Positions 17,274 through 25,718 of a stretch of DNA of 64,000 nt are shown one piece after another. The position numbers and the translations under genes are program-made. How positions within the stretch are numbered: position 1 is the first letter of the stretch; each line of letters opens with the position of its first letter. The notes under the pieces are model-generated. The model was not told the DNA's origin. It saw only the letters and a program-made list of their open reading frames with translations, and did no database searches. Source of the stretch: Variovorax sp. N23 (GTDB lineage Bacteria; Pseudomonadota; Gammaproteobacteria; Burkholderiales; Burkholderiaceae_C); contig NZ_JAOOPY010000001.1 in assembly GCF_025486315.1 (NCBI RefSeq), forward strand, positions 496,001-560,000. Direction: 5' to 3'.

Positions 17274-18647
17274 TCAATGCGCGTGGCCGGACGGCTTGCG
17301 CACGCTGGCGTCGGGGGCACCCGTGGCGGGCGGCGTGGCAGGCGACGTCGCGGGCGGCGCGCTGTCGCCGGGCACCTCGTGCGCCACCGTGCCGGCCGGG
17401 TGCCTGAACCAGCCGGGGTCGCGGTAGTCGCCCGGCCGCTGGTCGCGCCGCACCTTGAGCAGCGTGAACATGCCGCCCATCTCGGCGGGGCCGAACGGAC
17501 CCTGGCCGGCCATCATCGGCAGCGTGTTGTCGGGCAGCGGCATCTCCATCGCGCCCATGTCGGCCATGCCCTTGTCGCCCATCACCATGTAGTCGGGCAC
17601 CAGCTTCTGGATCTTCTCGGCAATGCCGCGGTGGTCGACGCCGATCATGGTCGGCACCGCGTGCCCCATCGGCCCCATCGTGTGGTGGCTCTTGTGGCAG
17701 TGCAGCGCCCAGTCGCCTTCCTCGCCGGCGATGAACTCGACCTGGCGCATCTGGCCGACCGCGACATCGGTCGTCACCTCGGGCCAGCGCGCCGTCTTCG
17801 GCACCGGGCCGCCGTCGGTGCCGGTCACCTCGAACTCGTGGCCGTGCAGGTGGACCGGGTGGTTCGTCATCGTGAGGTTGCCCACGCGGATGCGCACCCG
17901 GTCGCCACGGCGCACGTTGAGCGAATCGATGCCCGGGAACACGCGGCTGTTGAAGGCCCAGGTGTTGAAGTCGGTCATGGTGTTGACCTTGGGTGTCGCG
18001 CTGCCGGGCTCGACGTCGAAGCTGCCGAGCAGGAAGCAGAAGTCGCGCTGCACCTCGGCGATCAGCGGATGCCGCGCCTTCGGATGCGTCACCCAGAAAC
18101 CCATCATGCCCATCGCCATCTGCGTCATCTCGTCCGCATGCGGGTGGTACATGAAGGTGCCCGGCCGGCGCGCGACGAACTCGTAGACGAAGGTCTTGCC
18201 CGGCGGGATGTGCGGCTGCGTGATGCCGCCGACGCCGTCCATGCCGTTGGGCAGGCGCTGGCCGTGCCAGTGCACGGTGGTGTGCTCGGGCAGCCGGTTG
18301 GTCACGAAAATGCGCACGCGGTCGCCTTCGACCACCTCGATCGTCGGGCCCGGCGACTGGCCGTTGTAGCCCCACATGTTGACCTTGAAGCCGGGCGCCA
18401 TCTCGCGCACGACCGTCTCGGCGACCAGGTGGAATTCCTTGACGTTGCCGTTCATGCGCCAGGGCAGCGTCCAGCCGTTGAGCGTGACGACCGGGTTGTA
18501 GGGGCGGCCGTCGGGCGGCAGCAGCGGCGCGGCCGTGGCGGTCGATGACTGCGTGTGCGCGTCGGGCAGCGCGGCGAGCGCGACGCGGCTGACGCTGGCG
18601 GCGGCCACGGCCGTGGCCGCGCCGGTGAAGAAGTGGCGGCGGTCCAT
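17274..18647 (-). CDS. Multicopper oxidase, copper-resistance type (CopA/CueO-like)
   Basis: The 457-residue protein starts with a Tat-type signal (DRRHFFTG then an Ala-rich segment ending ALA), as expected for a folded copper enzyme exported to the periplasm. All copper-ligand motifs are present: HWHG near residue 125, HPH near 168, HPVHLHGHEF, and a C-terminal HCHKSHHTMGPM giving His-Cys-His, His at +5 and Met at +10 from the Cys. It probably oxidises Cu(I) to Cu(II). The C-terminus carries a Met-rich stretch and a Pro/Ala/Thr-rich tail ending SGHAH. Its ATG overlaps the stop of the outer-membrane factor gene (TGATG). Confidence 0.9.
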   Translation of the reverse strand: MDRRHFFTGAATAVAAASVSRVALAALPDAHTQSSTATAAPLLPPDGRPYNPVVTLNGWTLPWRMNGNVKEFHLVAETVVREMAPGFKVNMWGYNGQSPGPTIEVVEGDRVRIFVTNRLPEHTTVHWHGQRLPNGMDGVGGITQPHIPPGKTFVYEFVARRPGTFMYHPHADEMTQMAMGMMGFWVTHPKARHPLIAEVQRDFCFLLGSFDVEPGSATPKVNTMTDFNTWAFNSRVFPGIDSLNVRRGDRVRIRVGNLTMTNHPVHLHGHEFEVTGTDGGPVPKTARWPEVTTDVAVGQMRQVEFIAGEEGDWALHCHKSHHTMGPMGHAVPTMIGVDHRGIAEKIQKLVPDYMVMGDKGMADMGAMEMPLPDNTLPMMAGQGPFGPAEMGGMFTLLKVRRDQRPGDYRDPGWFRHPAGTVAHEVPGDSAPPATSPATPPATGAPDASVRKPSGHAH

Positions 18648-20140
18648 CAATGGGCTCCTGCAGGGGTTGGGTTGGGGGCGGCGGCGTTGTCGCCGGCGGT
18701 TTGCAAGGCACTCAGCCCCGCGGGCGAACTGCCGGTGAGCGTGAGCTGCAGGTCGGTGTCGGCCAGCCAGAAGTCGCGCTGCGCGTCCATGGCCGCGTTC
18801 ACGGCCCCCATGCTGGTGCGCGTTTCGGCGAGCAGTTCCCACACGCTCGCGAGCATGCCGTTGTAGCGCAGCAGCATCTCGTCGTTGACCGTCCGGCGCA
18901 GCGGCAGCACCTCGGTCTGGTAGCGATGCGCCACGTCCCACGCGCTGCGCCAGCCGCCGTAGGCTTCGCGTGCCTCGCTCGCGGCCTGCAGGCCGGTGGC
19001 GCGCACACGGGCGGCCGATTGGCCGTAGAGCGCCTCGGCGCGCGCGTTGCGGGCCAGTCCCCCGTCGAACAGCGGGATCGGCAGCGCCAGCTCGACACCG
19101 CGCTGCGTGCTGCGGCCACCGTCGGCGTCGTTCGAGAAGGTGGTGTTGCGCACCGCCCCGATCTCCAGCGCATCGACGAAGCGCGTGGCCTTCGTGAGGC
19201 CGAGCGAATCGGCGGTGGCCGAGGCTTGCGCCTGCGCTGCGCGCACGTCGAGCCGGTCGCGCAGCGCGCTGGCCTGCACGTCCGTCAGCGTGGGCATCGA
19301 CACCGGCAGCGGTGGCAAGCGGTCGGGCAAACGGTACGTCGACTGCGCGCTCGTCAGGCCCATCAGGCGGGTCAGCTGTTCGCGGTTGGCGAGCGCGCTT
19401 TGCTCGGCGCGCGCGAGCTGGGCCGATGCGTCGGCCAGCAGCAGTTGTTCGCGCGTGCGCTGCAGCGCGCTCCAGTTGCCGACCTGCGCCATGCGCTGCG
19501 CCAGGTCGGCACCGGCCTCGGCGGCGGCCTGGGCATCGCGCAGGTAGACCGCCGCCTGCTGCGCCGCCACCGCGCGCACCCAGGCGCGGCGGGTGTCGGC
19601 GGCCAGTTGCAGCACGCTCTGCGCCGCCTGCAGCTTGGCGACTTCGTGGCGCTGACCGGCCCAGCGGGCCTGCCAGGGCAGGGTGAGCAGGCCCAGCACG
19701 TTGAAGCTCAGCGCGCGGTCCAGCTCCAGTTCGCGTCCTTGGCGCAGGCGGCCGAAGGCGAACACGGGGTTGGGCAGCGACGCGGCCTGCGCGCGGTCGG
19801 CATCGCTCAGTTGCAGCGTCGCGAAGGCCTCCTGCATGCGCGGGCCGTTCGCCAGCGCGATGCGCACGGCCGCCTGCGCGTCGAGCGGCCGCGCGAGCAA
19901 CGCGTCGACCGCCTGGCGGCTGGCGTCGTCGGGTGCACGGCGTGGCGTGGCGTCGCCGACGATGGGGTTGCGCGCGACGAGCACCTGCACGTCGCGCTCG
20001 CCCCCGTCGGGCGAGACGCTGGCGCAACCGGCCAGCGTGAACGCGAGCGCGGCGGCAGCCGCACGATGCGTGAGAGGAAGACGGAGGCTGCCGTCAGAAC
20101 GGCGCGGCCAGCCCCGGAAGGGGCGATGAAAAAGGGACAC
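18647..20140 (-). CDS. TolC/CusC-family outer-membrane efflux lipoprotein in the copper cluster
   Basis: This 497-residue protein has an Arg-rich N-terminus, a hydrophobic stretch and a lipobox (TLAGC near residue 39). Two outer-membrane efflux protein repeats rich in Ala/Arg/Leu coiled-coil sequence follow. Proteins of this type form the outer-membrane duct of metal or drug pumps. No HlyD-type adaptor or RND pump lies beside it; its neighbours are a multicopper oxidase and copper carriers, an arrangement seen in some cop-type clusters. A shorter start at a later ATG is not supported because the lipobox spacing would be lost. Confidence 0.85.
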   Translation of the reverse strand: MSLFHRPFRGWPRRSDGSLRLPLTHRAAAAALAFTLAGCASVSPDGGERDVQVLVARNPIVGDATPRRAPDDASRQAVDALLARPLDAQAAVRIALANGPRMQEAFATLQLSDADRAQAASLPNPVFAFGRLRQGRELELDRALSFNVLGLLTLPWQARWAGQRHEVAKLQAAQSVLQLAADTRRAWVRAVAAQQAAVYLRDAQAAAEAGADLAQRMAQVGNWSALQRTREQLLLADASAQLARAEQSALANREQLTRLMGLTSAQSTYRLPDRLPPLPVSMPTLTDVQASALRDRLDVRAAQAQASATADSLGLTKATRFVDALEIGAVRNTTFSNDADGGRSTQRGVELALPIPLFDGGLARNARAEALYGQSAARVRATGLQAASEAREAYGGWRSAWDVAHRYQTEVLPLRRTVNDEMLLRYNGMLASVWELLAETRTSMGAVNAAMDAQRDFWLADTDLQLTLTGSSPAGLSALQTAGDNAAAPNPTPAGAH

Positions 20141-20218
20141 GATGGATCTCCACGAGCGAGGAAGCGGCCGCTTGCCACCCGGAACGGGCGAACAGCGGAC
20201 GGACTGCGGGCAGGGAGA

Positions 20219-20629
20219 TCAGGAAATGGGCGGCTTGAAGCCCTGAACGGCTTCGGCGCTGGCGAAGCGCATGGCCTCGGCGACCGGCGCGTGGGCCGGC
20301 GCCGTGACTGGCATCGGCACCTCGGGCCAGGCCGTCACCGCGACGGAATGGCAGAACTGGCAGGTGTCGCAGGTGGCGTGCGCGGCGTGGGTGCCCTCGG
20401 AGCCGTCATGCGTGGCGCCGGGGTCCATCGCGGCATGCATCGCATGCGCTTCGTTGTCGTCGGCCGAAGGCATGGCATGCATCCCATGCGCCTTCATGGC
20501 GCCGTCGGCCATGGCATGCATCGCGTGCCCGGCCGTGGACGGCTGCACCGGTGCGAGCATCATGGCGTCGCCCAGCCAGCCGCGCAGGGGCAGCAGGACG
20601 ATGGCGAGGACGAGCACCAGCAGACGCAT
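20219..20629 (-). CDS. Small His/Met/Cys-rich periplasmic or membrane-anchored metal-binding protein
   Basis: The 136-residue protein starts with a hydrophobic segment MRLLVLVLAIVLLPLRG, either a signal peptide or an anchor. It is then dominated by His and Met: HAMHAM, HGMHAM and HAMHAA blocks between residues 35 and 68, then THAAHATCDTCQFCHS near residue 90. Such sequences bind Cu(I) or Cu(II). I do not recognise a named family with certainty; it has some likeness to short DUF2946-type copper proteins. It is the first gene upstream of the copper outer-membrane factor (79 bp gap) and lies 10 bp after the P-type ATPase, on the same strand. Confidence 0.6.
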   Translation of the reverse strand: MRLLVLVLAIVLLPLRGWLGDAMMLAPVQPSTAGHAMHAMADGAMKAHGMHAMPSADDNEAHAMHAAMDPGATHDGSEGTHAAHATCDTCQFCHSVAVTAWPEVPMPVTAPAHAPVAEAMRFASAEAVQGFKPPIS

Positions 20630-20639
20630 GGGGTCGATT

Positions 20640-22727
20640 CTAGAGCCGGGTGCGCAGCAGCCTCAAGCCGTTCGCCACCACCAGCAGGCTGGCCCCCATG
20701 TCCGCGAACACCGCCATCCACATGGTCGCGCTGCCGGCCACGGCGAGTGCGAAGAAAACGACCTTGATGCCCAGCGCGAGCGAGATGTTCTGCCACAGCA
20801 CCGTGTGCGTGCGGCGCGACAGGCGGATGGTTTCGGCGATGCGGCCGAGGTCGTCGTTCATGATGACCACGTCGGCCGCCTCCATGGCGATGTCGGTGCC
20901 CGCGGCACCCATCGCGAAGCCGATGTCGGCCTGGGCCAGTGCGGGTGCGTCGTTGATGCCGTCGCCGGTCATGCCGGTCATGCCGTAGCGCTGGCGCATG
21001 GCCTGCACGGCCTTGAGCTTATCGTCGGGCAGCAGGTCGCCGCGCGCATCGTCGATGCCGGCGGCCTCGGCCACGGCGCGGGCCGTGAGCGCGTTGTCGC
21101 CGGTCAGCATGACGGGCGCCACGCCCATCGCCTTCAGGTCGGCCACCGCCTGGCGCGAGCCGGGCTTGACGGTGTCGGCGACCGCGAAGAGGCCGAGCAC
21201 CGCGTGCTCGTCGGCCAGCAGCGTCACGGTGCGGCCTTGCCGTTCGTGCGCGGCCAGGGCCTGCGCCAGCGCGTCGGTGCGCAGGCCGCGTTCGTCGATC
21301 AGCCGCAGGTTGCCGAGCGCCAGTGGGCGTCCTCCGATGCGGCCTTCGGTGCCGCGCCCGGCCAGGGCACGCACATCCGTCACGTCTTCGCGCGGCAGGT
21401 CGATGCCCGCGGCGATCGCCTTCGACACCGGGTGATCGGAGCGCGCCGCAAGGCTGCCCGCCGCGCTGCGTGTCCGAGCTTCATCCGCATCGCCCCAGGC
21501 TTGGAAGGCCACCAGCGTGGGCTTGCCTTCGGTCAGCGTGCCGGTCTTGTCGAGCGCCACCGCGCGCAGATTGCGCGCGCCTTCCAGGTGGGTGCCGCCC
21601 TTGATGAGAATCCCGCGCCGTGCCGCAGCGGTCAGGCCACTCACGACCGTGACGGGCGTCGAGATCACCAGCGCGCACGGGCAGGCGATGACCAGCAGCA
21701 CCAGCGCCTTGTAGATCGCGTCGAGCCATGCCCAGTCGAGCAGCAGCGGCGGCAGCACCGCGACGAGCACGGCCAGCGCGAACACGGTCGGCGTGTAGAC
21801 CGCGGCGAAGCGCTCGACGAAGCGCTGCGTCGGCGCACGCGAAGCCTGCGCCTGCTCGACCGATTCGATGATGCGGTCGAGCGTGGTGTGCCCGGCCGCC
21901 GCCGTGACGCGCATCTCGAGCTCGCCGGTCTGGTTGACCGTGGCGGCGAAGACCGCATCGCCGATACCCTTGTCCACCGGGATGCTCTCGCCGGTGACGC
22001 TGGCCTGGTCGACCGCGCTGCTGCCGGCCGTCACCACGCCGTCGAGCGGCACGCGCTCGCCGGGGCGGATGCGCACCACCGCGTCGACCGCGACGCTGCG
22101 TGCCGCCACGCGCTGCCACGCGCCGTCGGCGCCGCGCACCTCGGCTTCGTCCGGCGCCAGCGCCATCAGGCCGCCGATCGCGTTGCGCGCGCGGTCGGCC
22201 GCCTTGTGCTCGATGAATTCGGCCAGCGCGTAGAGCGCCATCACCATCGCCGCCTCGGGCCACTGGCCGATCAGGAAGGCGCCCGTGACGGCCACCGCCA
22301 TGAGCGCGTCGATGCCCAGCCTGCCGCGCAGCAGCGAGCTCAGGCCGTTGCGGTAGATGCCGGTGCCAGCCAGCGCGATGGCCAGCGCTGCGAGCACCAT
22401 GCCGCCGAGGCGCCCCATGGTGGTGTCGGGCAGCAGCAGGTGGCTCAGCTCGGCCAGCACCGCGACGACCAGCGCGGCGACGATGCGCGGCAGCGCGGGC
22501 AGCGGGCCATGGTCGTGCCCGTCGTCGCCTGCGTCGGCATGCGTGTGGTCGTGGTCATGGTCGTGCCCCGCCTCGCCATGGGCGGGCGGCACTGGCGCGC
22601 TGGCCGGGCGCAGCCGCACCGGGGCGCCGCAGCAGCTGTCGCAACCGGCAGTGTCTTTGACCGGGCGCTGTGGCGGGGTCGTGGCGGCGGTGTGGTCCTG
22701 GGACATTCGGGGCGTGCGCTTTCTCAT
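20640..22727 (-). CDS. P1B-type heavy-metal (Zn/Cd/Pb) translocating ATPase
   Basis: The 695-residue protein has the full P-type core: CPC motif in helix 6 (ACPCALVIS, about residue 350), phosphorylation site DKTGT (Asp393) and hinge GDGINDAPAL. The actuator motif is present as TGES. A short Cys pair (CDSCCG) and a His/Asp-rich stretch (HDHDHDHTH) precede the first helix in place of a standard GMxCxxC domain, which favours Zn(II)/Cd(II)/Pb(II) over Cu(I). It exports metal across the inner membrane. A MerR-type regulator is divergent, with a 19-bp-spaced promoter between them. An in-frame ATG eight codons in (22706) is an alternative start. Confidence 0.9.
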   Translation of the reverse strand: MRKRTPRMSQDHTAATTPPQRPVKDTAGCDSCCGAPVRLRPASAPVPPAHGEAGHDHDHDHTHADAGDDGHDHGPLPALPRIVAALVVAVLAELSHLLLPDTTMGRLGGMVLAALAIALAGTGIYRNGLSSLLRGRLGIDALMAVAVTGAFLIGQWPEAAMVMALYALAEFIEHKAADRARNAIGGLMALAPDEAEVRGADGAWQRVAARSVAVDAVVRIRPGERVPLDGVVTAGSSAVDQASVTGESIPVDKGIGDAVFAATVNQTGELEMRVTAAAGHTTLDRIIESVEQAQASRAPTQRFVERFAAVYTPTVFALAVLVAVLPPLLLDWAWLDAIYKALVLLVIACPCALVISTPVTVVSGLTAAARRGILIKGGTHLEGARNLRAVALDKTGTLTEGKPTLVAFQAWGDADEARTRSAAGSLAARSDHPVSKAIAAGIDLPREDVTDVRALAGRGTEGRIGGRPLALGNLRLIDERGLRTDALAQALAAHERQGRTVTLLADEHAVLGLFAVADTVKPGSRQAVADLKAMGVAPVMLTGDNALTARAVAEAAGIDDARGDLLPDDKLKAVQAMRQRYGMTGMTGDGINDAPALAQADIGFAMGAAGTDIAMEAADVVIMNDDLGRIAETIRLSRRTHTVLWQNISLALGIKVVFFALAVAGSATMWMAVFADMGASLLVVANGLRLLRTRL

Positions 22728-22745
22728 TTCTGAAGATGTGCCACG

Positions 22746-22776
22746 ATTGGAAACGTTGAAGTCACTTGAAGGTCAA
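22746..22776 (-). promoter_or_regulatory. MerR-type promoter of the metal ATPase gene
   Basis: On the minus strand, TTGACC (22776-22771) and TCCAAT (22751-22746) are separated by 19 bp, the over-long spacing that MerR-family activators correct. The spacer holds an imperfect dyad (CTTCAAGT-G-ACTTCAACG) suited to a CadR/ZntR/PbrR dimer. The MerR-family gene starts four bases away on the other strand. Confidence 0.7.
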
Positions 22777-22779
22777 GCC

Positions 22780-23253
22780 ATGTCTGTTGCAATGCCGCGC
22801 GCCGCGCAGGGTTTCCGCATCGGCGAGGCCGCGCACGCCAGCGGCGTGAGCGCCGCCAACATCCGCTACTACGAGAAGCAGGGCCTGATGGCGCCGCAGG
22901 GCCGCGGCGACAACAGCTACCGCCTCTACAGCGACGCCGACGTGCACACGCTGCGCTTCATTCGCCTGTGCCGGGCGATGGACATGTCGCTCGACGAGGT
23001 GCGCACCCTGCTCGGGCTCGACCTGCGCAGCAAGACCGATTGCGACGCGGCTTGCGTCGCGCTCGACGCGCACCTGGGCCATGTGCGCGAACGGCTGCGC
23101 GAACTGCGTGCGCTGGAGAAGGACCTGCTCGCGTTGCGCAATAGCTGCGACGGCAGCGATGCGCAGTGCCACATCATCGAGTCGCTGCACGCGCGGGCCG
23201 ATGCGCAGCCGTTGCGCGGCGAGCGCGGCACCTCGGCCACGCGGCATGTCTGA
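22780..23253 (+). CDS. cadR: MerR-family Cd/Zn/Pb-responsive regulator (CadR/PbrR-like)
   Basis: The 157-residue regulator has a MerR helix-turn-helix near the N-terminus (FRIGEAAHASGVSAANIRYYEKQGL) and a dimerisation helix. The C-terminal metal region has Cys in KTDCDAACVA and in NSCDGSDAQCHII, matching the Cys-x-x-x-Cys plus C-terminal Cys pattern of CadR/PbrR proteins. It should activate the divergent ATPase gene when Cd, Zn or Pb binds. The start was chosen at MSVAMPRAAQG, just before the conserved HTH. The choice of cadR over pbrR is by resemblance only. Confidence 0.85.
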   Translation: MSVAMPRAAQGFRIGEAAHASGVSAANIRYYEKQGLMAPQGRGDNSYRLYSDADVHTLRFIRLCRAMDMSLDEVRTLLGLDLRSKTDCDAACVALDAHLGHVRERLRELRALEKDLLALRNSCDGSDAQCHIIESLHARADAQPLRGERGTSATRHV

Positions 23254-23259
23254 TCGACG

Positions 23260-23996
23260 TTAGTTAACCGGCGGCCCGGACGGCAGCGGCATTGGCAGGC
23301 CGCGCATGCGCACTTCCGTGCGCAGCAGGTCGGGGAAGTCGCTGATCAGCCCGTTGACACCCAGGTCGATCAGCTTCGCCATGTCGGCGCGCGTGTTGAT
23401 CGTCCAGGGGATCACCTGGAAGCCCAGGGCCTGCGCTTGCTTCACCGCCGCGGCGGTCACCGTGCTGCCGGCGGGCGACCACACGACCGGGCCTGGCGTG
23501 GCGCCGGTCGCGGCCTTCACCAGCAGCGGCGTCGAGCCGAAGTCCGCCGCGTTCAGCCCGGCCGTCCACCGGCTGTCCTTGAGCGTGCGCGCCATCGTGA
23601 GGTAGGCCCGCGGCATCTGCGGCGCGAGCTCGCCGACGAGCGCGAGCGAACGCCAGTCGAAGCTCTGGATCGTCACGCGCTCCGCCATGCCGGCCTGGTC
23701 GATCTCGGCCAGCAGCGCGCGCACCATCGCCTCGGGCGACGCGCTGTCGTCCGGGCGCGTCGGGTCCAGCTTGGTCTCGATGTTGAAGCGCACCGCGTGG
23801 GCGCGGCGCGCCGCGTGATCGCCTGGTCGAAGGCGTGCAGCGTGTTCTCGGGCCACAGGCCCCGGCCGCCGCGGTGTGCCTGGAGGTCGAAGGCGTGTGC
23901 GGCGGTGGCTGCCAGCGACGTCAGCGCCATCAGCGCCGTACCGATCAGGGGGCGTGCGCGCGGCACTTCAAATTTCCATAGCGCTCCGCAGCGCAT
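23260..23996 (-). pseudogene. Glycerophosphodiester phosphodiesterase, internally deleted and frameshifted
   Basis: The N-terminal part (signal peptide, then FDLQAHRGGRGLWPENTLHAFDQAI) is in one frame and ends in nonsense. The C-terminal part (VRFNIETKLDPTRPDD through GLISDFPDLL to the stop at 23260) is in another frame. The junction lies near 23800-23825 in GC-rich sequence. Family members have roughly 100 residues between these two blocks, including the Glu-x-Asp and HD catalytic motifs, and these are absent here. The gene therefore carries an internal deletion plus frame change and should be inactive. The remaining coding blocks look well preserved, which suggests a recent event, or an assembly error that should be excluded. 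Confidence 0.8.
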
Positions 23997-24095
23997 GAAA
24001 CCGGCGCGGCCAAATGCCAGGGCACCCGCGGAACTGGCTCTGCCAGGCCGCTGGGTGCGCCCCTAGGGGGGAGGCGCCGTAGGCGCTTCGGGGGG
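23997..24095 (+). repeat. Triple-hairpin intergenic repeat, copy 1
   Basis: Three consecutive hairpins: an outer GCACCC/GGGTGC stem containing GCGG/CCGC and CTGGC-TCT-GCCAG, then CCCCTAGGGG, then GCGCC-GTA-GGCGC. The sequence is about 85% similar by eye to the copy at 29244. It lies between the stop codon of the DUF1439 gene and the start of the GDPD pseudogene, both on the minus strand. Confidence 0.75.
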
Positions 24096-24680
24096 TCATT
24101 TCAACCCTACCTTGATGTCGTCTTGCTGTACGGTGATGTCACCGATCTCGTAGGTCTTGCGGCCGACAGTCAGCTCTTCGGGCTTGAAGGTGCGCAGCGG
24201 GTAGTCGCGCAGCAGCTCCTGCGCCACCAGGCCGCCGATCTGCTGCAACCGTTCGGCATCGCGGCCGTTCAGGCCCTGCAGTTCGATGCGCTCGGCGCGC
24301 GGGTCGTGCAGCCGCAGCGTCAGCGCGGGCACGTCGTACTTCAGCGCACTGCTCACCGACACGATGCCCTCGACGCTCGACGGCTGCATCAGCGGGCTGC
24401 CGATGGTCATCAGCGCCGTGATCGCCGCGCGGTTGCCGGCCGCATCGAGCACCAGCTTCGGGTCGCGCAGGCTCACCGAGAACAGTTCGGCGTAGCGCTG
24501 GCGCACCGGGAAGCGCTTGGCGATCTGCGCCTGCAGCTCATCGCGGCCGATGGTGTATTCGCTGGTGAAGAAGTTGAAGCCGGCCAGGGCGGCGAGCGGC
24601 GTGCCGGCCGCGACCGCGCCCAGTGCGCGAAGAAGTCGACGGCGTTCAGGCGAAGCGGAGTGTCGAGAGCGTTTCTGCAT
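24096..24680 (-). CDS. DUF1439 family probable lipoprotein-like periplasmic protein
   Basis: The 194-residue protein has a basic N-terminus with RRRLLRALGAVAAGTPLAALAG, a Tat-like or Sec signal region, but I see no lipobox Cys. The body matches the DUF1439 (YceB-like) pattern: FNFFTSEYTIGRDELQAQIAKRFP then YAELFSVSLRDPKL, and near the end YEIGDITVQQDDIKVGLK. This is a conserved envelope protein with a lipid-binding-like fold and no assigned reaction. The triple-hairpin repeat follows its stop codon directly. Confidence 0.75.
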   Translation of the reverse strand: MQKRSRHSASPERRRLLRALGAVAAGTPLAALAGFNFFTSEYTIGRDELQAQIAKRFPVRQRYAELFSVSLRDPKLVLDAAGNRAAITALMTIGSPLMQPSSVEGIVSVSSALKYDVPALTLRLHDPRAERIELQGLNGRDAERLQQIGGLVAQELLRDYPLRTFKPEELTVGRKTYEIGDITVQQDDIKVGLK

Positions 24681-24744
24681 AACGCTGGGAGCTTGCCACA
24701 GCCGAAAAGATCCCCGGTGTGCCGTTTGGCGTGACCCGTTGTCG

Positions 24745-25716
24745 TCAGAGTGCCCGTCGGCGGGCGTAGCGCACCACCGTCACACCTGCGCGTGCCTGGC
24801 GCGTGGAGGGCATCACCAGCACGCAGTCGTCGTAGGGCGTGGTAACCGGTTCGCCATCGTTCCAGCCGATCACGGTGCCGGCCTGTGCGATGACCTCGAG
24901 GCCGGTGAAGGGCTTCGCGAAGCGGAAATCCGCGCTGCGCGCGACCACCGGCCCGGTCACGTCCAGCGCCCACTGGCGCGGGGCGTCTGCTTGCACCCAA
25001 CCGGCCAGCAACTGCGCAACCGTCGCTTCGTCGAGCGTGCCGGCGGCGCACAGGAACCGTGCGCACTGGTCCTGCGCCACGGTGCGGCTGGCCAGGGCGC
25101 CGTGGAAGCCGCATTCGACCAGCAGGGCCAGCGCATCGTTCGTCGAGTCGGCATCGGGCGCACCGAAGCGACCGAAGTCACGCATGCGAACGCCGTCCTG
25201 GTGGCCGGCGTCGATGACGACGTGCTCGGGGCTGCGCAACTGCCGCGCCAGCGCGAGGTTGCGCGGCATCGGGCCGGTGAGCGTCAGCGGCGGAGAGGGC
25301 TCGTGCATCGAATGCAGATCGAGCAGCCAGTCCGCCTGTTCGACATAGGGCTGCAGCGCGGCGGCACGGCGGCGCTCGCGCGTGCCGCCTTCGGCGATGC
25401 GATCGGCCGACCATTGGCGATTCAGGTCTTCATCGACGAAGCGCGACGCGTCGTGATCGGCGGGGTCGAAGCGATCGAAGGCTTCGAGGTTGCAGAAGGC
25501 CAGCGTCAGGCTGCCGCGTTGTGGCCGCACGCCGGCTTCGAGCAGGCCCTTCAAGGCCCAGGCGCCACAGACCTCGTTGCCGTGGACCAGTGCAGAGATC
25601 ATCACGTGGCGACCGGGCGCGTCCGCGTCGAAGCGCCAGACGCCTTCGGTGCCGGTGTTGCCGGATCGCCAGGCCGACAGGTCGGGGGCAGGGAGATCGA
25701 AGGTCGACAGGGGCAC
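24745..25716 (-). CDS. Succinylglutamate desuccinylase/aspartoacylase-family M14 amidohydrolase
   Basis: The 323-residue zinc hydrolase shows the AstE/AspA pattern: HGNEVCG provides the His and Glu zinc ligands (near residue 41), DEDLNRQW the substrate loop, and DLHSMHEP the third ligand. The enzyme should hydrolyse an N-acyl amino acid or related amide. The GTG at 25716 is chosen because AAGGAG sits five bases before it; another GTG at 25722 would overlap the upstream stop by 4 bp but lacks spacing. It is coupled to a TctC/Bug-type binding protein, so the imported carboxylate may be its substrate. A related enzyme is encoded at 57073. Confidence 0.8.
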   Translation of the reverse strand: MPLSTFDLPAPDLSAWRSGNTGTEGVWRFDADAPGRHVMISALVHGNEVCGAWALKGLLEAGVRPQRGSLTLAFCNLEAFDRFDPADHDASRFVDEDLNRQWSADRIAEGGTRERRRAAALQPYVEQADWLLDLHSMHEPSPPLTLTGPMPRNLALARQLRSPEHVVIDAGHQDGVRMRDFGRFGAPDADSTNDALALLVECGFHGALASRTVAQDQCARFLCAAGTLDEATVAQLLAGWVQADAPRQWALDVTGPVVARSADFRFAKPFTGLEVIAQAGTVIGWNDGEPVTTPYDDCVLVMPSTRQARAGVTVVRYARRRAL

Positions 25717-25718
25717 GC

